This document shows positions 61,165-64,000 of a stretch of DNA of 64,000 bases, one piece after another. The DNA lies in the NCBI RefSeq assembly GCF_014803405.1, contig NZ_JACYFG010000036.1:310001-374000 (forward strand), written 5' to 3'. The position numbers and the translations under genes are program-made. Numbering within the stretch: position 1 is the first letter of the stretch; each line of letters starts with the position of its first letter. The notes below the pieces were generated by a model. The model worked only from the letters and a program-made list of their open reading frames with translations, was not told the origin of the DNA and made no database searches. This stretch comes from Pelagicoccus enzymogenes. Its GTDB lineage: Bacteria > Verrucomicrobiota > Verrucomicrobiia > Opitutales > Opitutaceae.

Positions 61165-61689
61165 ATGCAGTATAAAATCAGCGCACTCATTTTCCTGAAA
61201 GACCAAGCCGGACGCTTCCTCATGCTCAAGCGAGCCAAGGCTCCCAATGACGGACTTTGGAGCCCTATCGGCGGAAAGCTGGAAATGCCGCTCGGCGAGT
61301 CCCCCTTCGAATGCGCCATCCGCGAAGCCCGCGAGGAGACCGGCATCGAGCTGGAAAACAAAGACCTGCACCTCTTTTGCATGGCCGCCGAAAAGGCTTA
61401 CGAGGGAAAAGGCCACTGGCTGATGTTCCTCTTCGAGTGCAGCAAGCCCCTCGAGGCCCTGCCAGCTGCCATCGACGAAGGCGAGTTCGCCTTCTACAAT
61501 CGGGCGGAGATCGACAGCCTTCCCATCCCCGAAACCGACCGGCAGGGACTGTGGGACATCTACGACAAGTACCACGACCGTTTCGTCGCCCTCAAGGTGG
61601 ACTGCCAGCCCGGCAAGCCCCTTAATTTCGAGATCGAAGGCCTTGTGCCAGCGAGGAAATCCACTCATGCAAAGCCGCAAAACGACTAA
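61165..61689 (+). CDS. Nudix hydrolase
   Basis: The 174-residue protein hydrolyses a nucleoside-diphosphate-linked compound. The Nudix box runs GGKLEMPLGESPFECAIRE and continues AREETGI, with the metal-binding REAREE core intact. Compared with the canonical G(x5)E spacing it has two extra residues (Pro-Leu) between the first Gly and Glu. LMLKRAKAPNDGLWSPIGG is the usual run-up. The C-terminus adds a helix with GLWDIYDKYHDRF. ATG 61165 is chosen; the frame stays open far upstream but only as antisense of the neighbouring gene. Substrate unknown. Confidence 0.9.
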   Translation: MQYKISALIFLKDQAGRFLMLKRAKAPNDGLWSPIGGKLEMPLGESPFECAIREAREETGIELENKDLHLFCMAAEKAYEGKGHWLMFLFECSKPLEALPAAIDEGEFAFYNRAEIDSLPIPETDRQGLWDIYDKYHDRFVALKVDCQPGKPLNFEIEGLVPARKSTHAKPQND

Positions 61690-61820
61690 TCGAAACGACT
61701 TGCGACAAAATTATCCCGCTGCAATCCACCGCTTTGTTGTTGTCTCAAAGCGGCCAACACCTTGAATCCCCGGTTTCCAAAGAATTTCCTTCTCAAAAAC
61801 CGAGAACACGAGACAGAAAA

Positions 61821-62930
61821 GTGAGCGCAAAAACCACGCCAAAGAAACGCGTAAAGCCAGAAACATCCAATCTGGCCAAAGAAGCGAAACTGCCTATCAA
61901 CAAAGATCTCTCCAAGGAAGAGCTCATTGGATACTACCGCGACATGGTACGCATCCGCCGCTTTGAGGAACGTTCCCTCCGCGTCTACCAACAAGGTAAG
62001 ATCGGCGGCTTCCTCCACCTCTACATCGGTCAAGAGTCTATCGCCGTCGCCTGCGCCTCCCTCATGGGCGAGCACGACCACATGATCACCGCCTACCGCA
62101 ACCACGGGCACGCCCTCGCGGTCGGCATGAACATGAACGAGTGCATGGCCGAGCTGCTCGGCAAGGCCACCGGTTGCTCCAAGGGCAAGGGCGGTTCCAT
62201 GCACTTCTTCGCTCCGGACAAGAACTACTGGGGCGGCCACGGCATCGTGGGGGGACAAATCCCGCTGGGAGTTGGTCTCGCCTACGGCGTAAAGTACAAG
62301 GAGCAAAAAGGCTCGGCCATGGCCTTCATGGGCGACGGAGCCATCAACCAAGGCGCCGTGCACGAAGCCTACAACCTCGCAGCCCTCTGGGACCTGCCCG
62401 CCATCTTCATCATCGAGAACAACGGCTACTCCATGGGCACCTCCCAGGAGCGCTCCTCCTCCCACCCCAAGGAAGGCCTCGCCGCCCGCGCCGAGGGCTA
62501 CAACATGGCTTGGGAAAACATCAACGGCGAATCCCTCTTCGCCATCCGCGACGGCGTAGGACGCGCCATCAAGCGGGCCCACGAGGAGTCCAAGCCCACC
62601 ATCCTCGAGATCCACACTTACCGCTACCAAGGCCACTCCGTCGCCGACGCGAACGCCAAGAAGTACCGCACCAAGGAAGAGATCGACGACTACCGTAAGA
62701 ACCACGACCCGCTCAACGTCTACCGTCTCTACCTCCTCGACGCCAAGATCATGAGCGAGGACGAAATGAAGGAGATCGACGCCGAGGCGAAGGAAGAAGC
62801 AGAAGTCGCTGCCCAGTTCGCGGACGAAAGCGAATTTCCGACCGTGGAGTCCATCACCGAGGACGTCTACTGGGAAGCGGACAATCCAGAGCAGCGCACC
62901 TCCCAAGGCCGCCTCTTCTTCAACGACTAA
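61821..62930 (+). CDS. pdhA: Pyruvate dehydrogenase E1 component, alpha subunit
   Basis: E1 alpha binds thiamine diphosphate and decarboxylates pyruvate with E1 beta. The 369-residue protein has a lysine-rich N-terminus, then MVRIRRFEERSLRVYQQGKI, GFLHLYIGQESIAV, and YRNHGHALAVG. The TPP motif GDGAINQGAVHEAYNLA leads to IIENNGYSMGTS. The phosphorylation-loop region YRYQGHSVADAN closes the set. I favour GTG 61821 as start; an in-frame TTG at 61734 would add 29 unsupported residues. The beta-subunit gene follows 24 bases downstream, then E2. Confidence 0.95.
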   Translation: MSAKTTPKKRVKPETSNLAKEAKLPINKDLSKEELIGYYRDMVRIRRFEERSLRVYQQGKIGGFLHLYIGQESIAVACASLMGEHDHMITAYRNHGHALAVGMNMNECMAELLGKATGCSKGKGGSMHFFAPDKNYWGGHGIVGGQIPLGVGLAYGVKYKEQKGSAMAFMGDGAINQGAVHEAYNLAALWDLPAIFIIENNGYSMGTSQERSSSHPKEGLAARAEGYNMAWENINGESLFAIRDGVGRAIKRAHEESKPTILEIHTYRYQGHSVADANAKKYRTKEEIDDYRKNHDPLNVYRLYLLDAKIMSEDEMKEIDAEAKEEAEVAAQFADESEFPTVESITEDVYWEADNPEQRTSQGRLFFND

Positions 62931-62954
62931 TTTTTACACAGGACACGATTTAAA

Positions 62955-63929
62955 ATGCCAGAGATCTCCTACAGACAGGCAATCAAGGACGCGCTCGCCG
63001 AAGAAATCGAGCGCGACGAAAACGTCGTCATCATCGGCGAAGAAGTGGCCCAATACAACGGCGCCTACAAGGTCACCGAAGGCCTCCTCGAGCGCTACGG
63101 ACCTAAGCGCATCGTCGACGCACCCATCTCCGAAGCCGGCTTCATCGGCATGGGCATCGGCGCTTCCATGCTGGGCGTTCGCCCCGTCATGGAACTCATG
63201 TTCTGGAGCTTCGCCTACGTGGCTTGGGACCAGATGATCAACAACGCCGGCTGCGTACGCTACATGTCCGGCGGACTCATCAACGTGCCCATCGTCATCC
63301 GCGGTCCCGCTAACGGCGGCACCAACGTGGGAGCCACCCACTCCCACACTCCAGAAAACCTCATCGCCAACATGCCTGGCCTCAAGGTGGTTTGCCCAGC
63401 GACTCCTTACGACGCCAAGGGCCTCATGAAGGCGGCCATCCGCGACAACGACCCCGTCTACGTCATGGAATCCACCCTCCTCTACGGAACCACCGGCGAA
63501 GTGCCTGAGGAAGAATACGTCATCCCGCTCGGCAAGGCCGACATCAAGCGCGAAGGCAAGGACGTCACCATCGTTTGCCACGGTCCCTCCGTTTCCGTCG
63601 CTATGACCGCCGCTCAAGTCCTCAAGGAAGAGCATGACATCGACGCCGAAGTCGTCGACTTGCGCTCAATCCGCCCGCTCGACGAAGACACCATCATAGA
63701 GTCGGTCAAGAAGACCAACCGTGCCGTGCTCGTAGAAGAAAATCGCCCCTTCTGCGGCGTAGACGCCCAAATCGCCTACACCATCCAGAACAAGGCCTTC
63801 GACTACCTCGACGCTCCGATCCAGCGCGTGTCTACGATCGACGCTCCCGCCATGTACAGCCCGGCTCTCGAGCCAGAGCAACTTCCCAAGGCGTCCAACG
63901 TCGTCGAGAAGGTTCTCGCTATCATGTAA
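62955..63929 (+). CDS. pdhB: Pyruvate dehydrogenase E1 component, beta subunit
   Basis: E1 beta completes the TPP site of the pyruvate dehydrogenase E1 heterotetramer. The 324-residue protein has SYRQAIKDALAEEIERDENV, VIIGEEVAQYNGAYKVTEGL, DAPISEAGFIGMGIGASMLG with the Glu that activates TPP, and the C-terminal DLRSIRPLDEDTIIESVKKT. It starts at ATG 62955. Length is normal. The E2 gene starts 40 bases after its stop, so pdhA-pdhB-E2 form one operon. Confidence 0.97.
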   Translation: MPEISYRQAIKDALAEEIERDENVVIIGEEVAQYNGAYKVTEGLLERYGPKRIVDAPISEAGFIGMGIGASMLGVRPVMELMFWSFAYVAWDQMINNAGCVRYMSGGLINVPIVIRGPANGGTNVGATHSHTPENLIANMPGLKVVCPATPYDAKGLMKAAIRDNDPVYVMESTLLYGTTGEVPEEEYVIPLGKADIKREGKDVTIVCHGPSVSVAMTAAQVLKEEHDIDAEVVDLRSIRPLDEDTIIESVKKTNRAVLVEENRPFCGVDAQIAYTIQNKAFDYLDAPIQRVSTIDAPAMYSPALEPEQLPKASNVVEKVLAIM

Positions 63930-63969
63930 TCCAATTTGCCTCTAATCTCACACCAACAAATCTAGACAT

Positions 63970-64000
63970 ATGGCAACATTCATAGACATGCCGAAGCTCT
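63970..64000 (+). CDS. Start of dihydrolipoamide acetyltransferase (E2), cut by the window edge
   Basis: Only the first ten residues, MATFIDMPKL, are present. The form M-x-x-x-I-x-MPKL is the usual beginning of the lipoyl domain of pyruvate dehydrogenase E2, and the gene follows pdhA-pdhB in the expected order. The rest lies beyond the window. Confidence 0.8.
   Translation, partial: MATFIDMPKL

Noticed and set aside
1-64000. tRNA, rRNA, CRISPR, IS element, prophage or integron
   Set aside because: Reading the gaps on both strands showed no cloverleaf, spacer array, transposase or integrase; every gap is short and most are explained by terminators or promoters. A covariance-model scan was not possible.

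Overview
The window looks like chromosomal DNA of a Gram-negative, heterotrophic, polysaccharide-degrading bacterium of the phylum Verrucomicrobiota, most likely the class Opitutia (Pelagicoccus/Opitutus-like). This is inferred from gene content and not from a marker gene: no rRNA or tRNA is visible. The main support is a secretin/PilM-type locus whose layout and proteins resemble the Akkermansia Amuc_1098-1102 cluster, together with a TonB receptor, TRAP transporter and uronate set, LacI regulators and a PDH operon. Genes are densely packed on both strands. I see no prophage, insertion sequence, integrase or CRISPR array.

Region 1 (1-7.2 kb) holds the 3' end of an unidentified gene, a two-domain methyltransferase, and four genes of glycerol-lipid metabolism: lgt on the plus strand, then pgpA, pgsA and glpK on the minus strand. 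A VanZ protein with a LamG-like middle and a protein with two PRC-barrel-like halves follow. Region 2 (7.4-12.6 kb) is an L-arabinose operon, araB-araA-araD, on the minus strand, with a divergent LacI-family regulator and an operator-like inverted repeat between them.

Region 3 (12.6-28 kb) is mixed housekeeping and regulation: a phosphohexomutase, a CBS-containing family II pyrophosphatase overlapping a CheX-like gene, a stand-alone OvoA-C-type methyltransferase beside a polar amino acid ABC importer, an orphan ParA ATPase divergent from a very acidic protein, a DUF2911 exported protein, and a multi-PAS histidine kinase followed by a single-domain response regulator.

Region 4 (28-47.5 kb, all minus strand) is a pectin/galacturonate utilisation island. 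A TonB receptor (outer membrane), a GH28 polygalacturonase and a DUF4861-GH105 lipoprotein (outside the cytoplasm), a DctPQM TRAP importer with a LacI regulator, and a six-gene catabolic operon (UxaE-like epimerase, 2-hydroxyacid dehydrogenase, Ldh-family dehydrogenase, KdgK, SDR mannonate oxidoreductase, UxaC) form a route from polymer to 2-keto-3-deoxygluconate 6-phosphate. Mannonate dehydratase and KDPG aldolase are not in the window. Three CAACACGTG sites precede the TonB gene.

Region 5 (47.5-64 kb) carries an RluA-type pseudouridine synthase, a COG2509-type flavoprotein, an ECF sigma factor with a putative anti-sigma factor, a 5'-3' exonuclease, an apparently dead histidine-kinase-like membrane protein, the pilus/secretin locus, a Nudix hydrolase and the start of a pyruvate dehydrogenase operon (E1 alpha, E1 beta, start of E2). 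No computation or database search was run. Names rest on recognised motifs and family resemblance, and start sites were chosen by reading.
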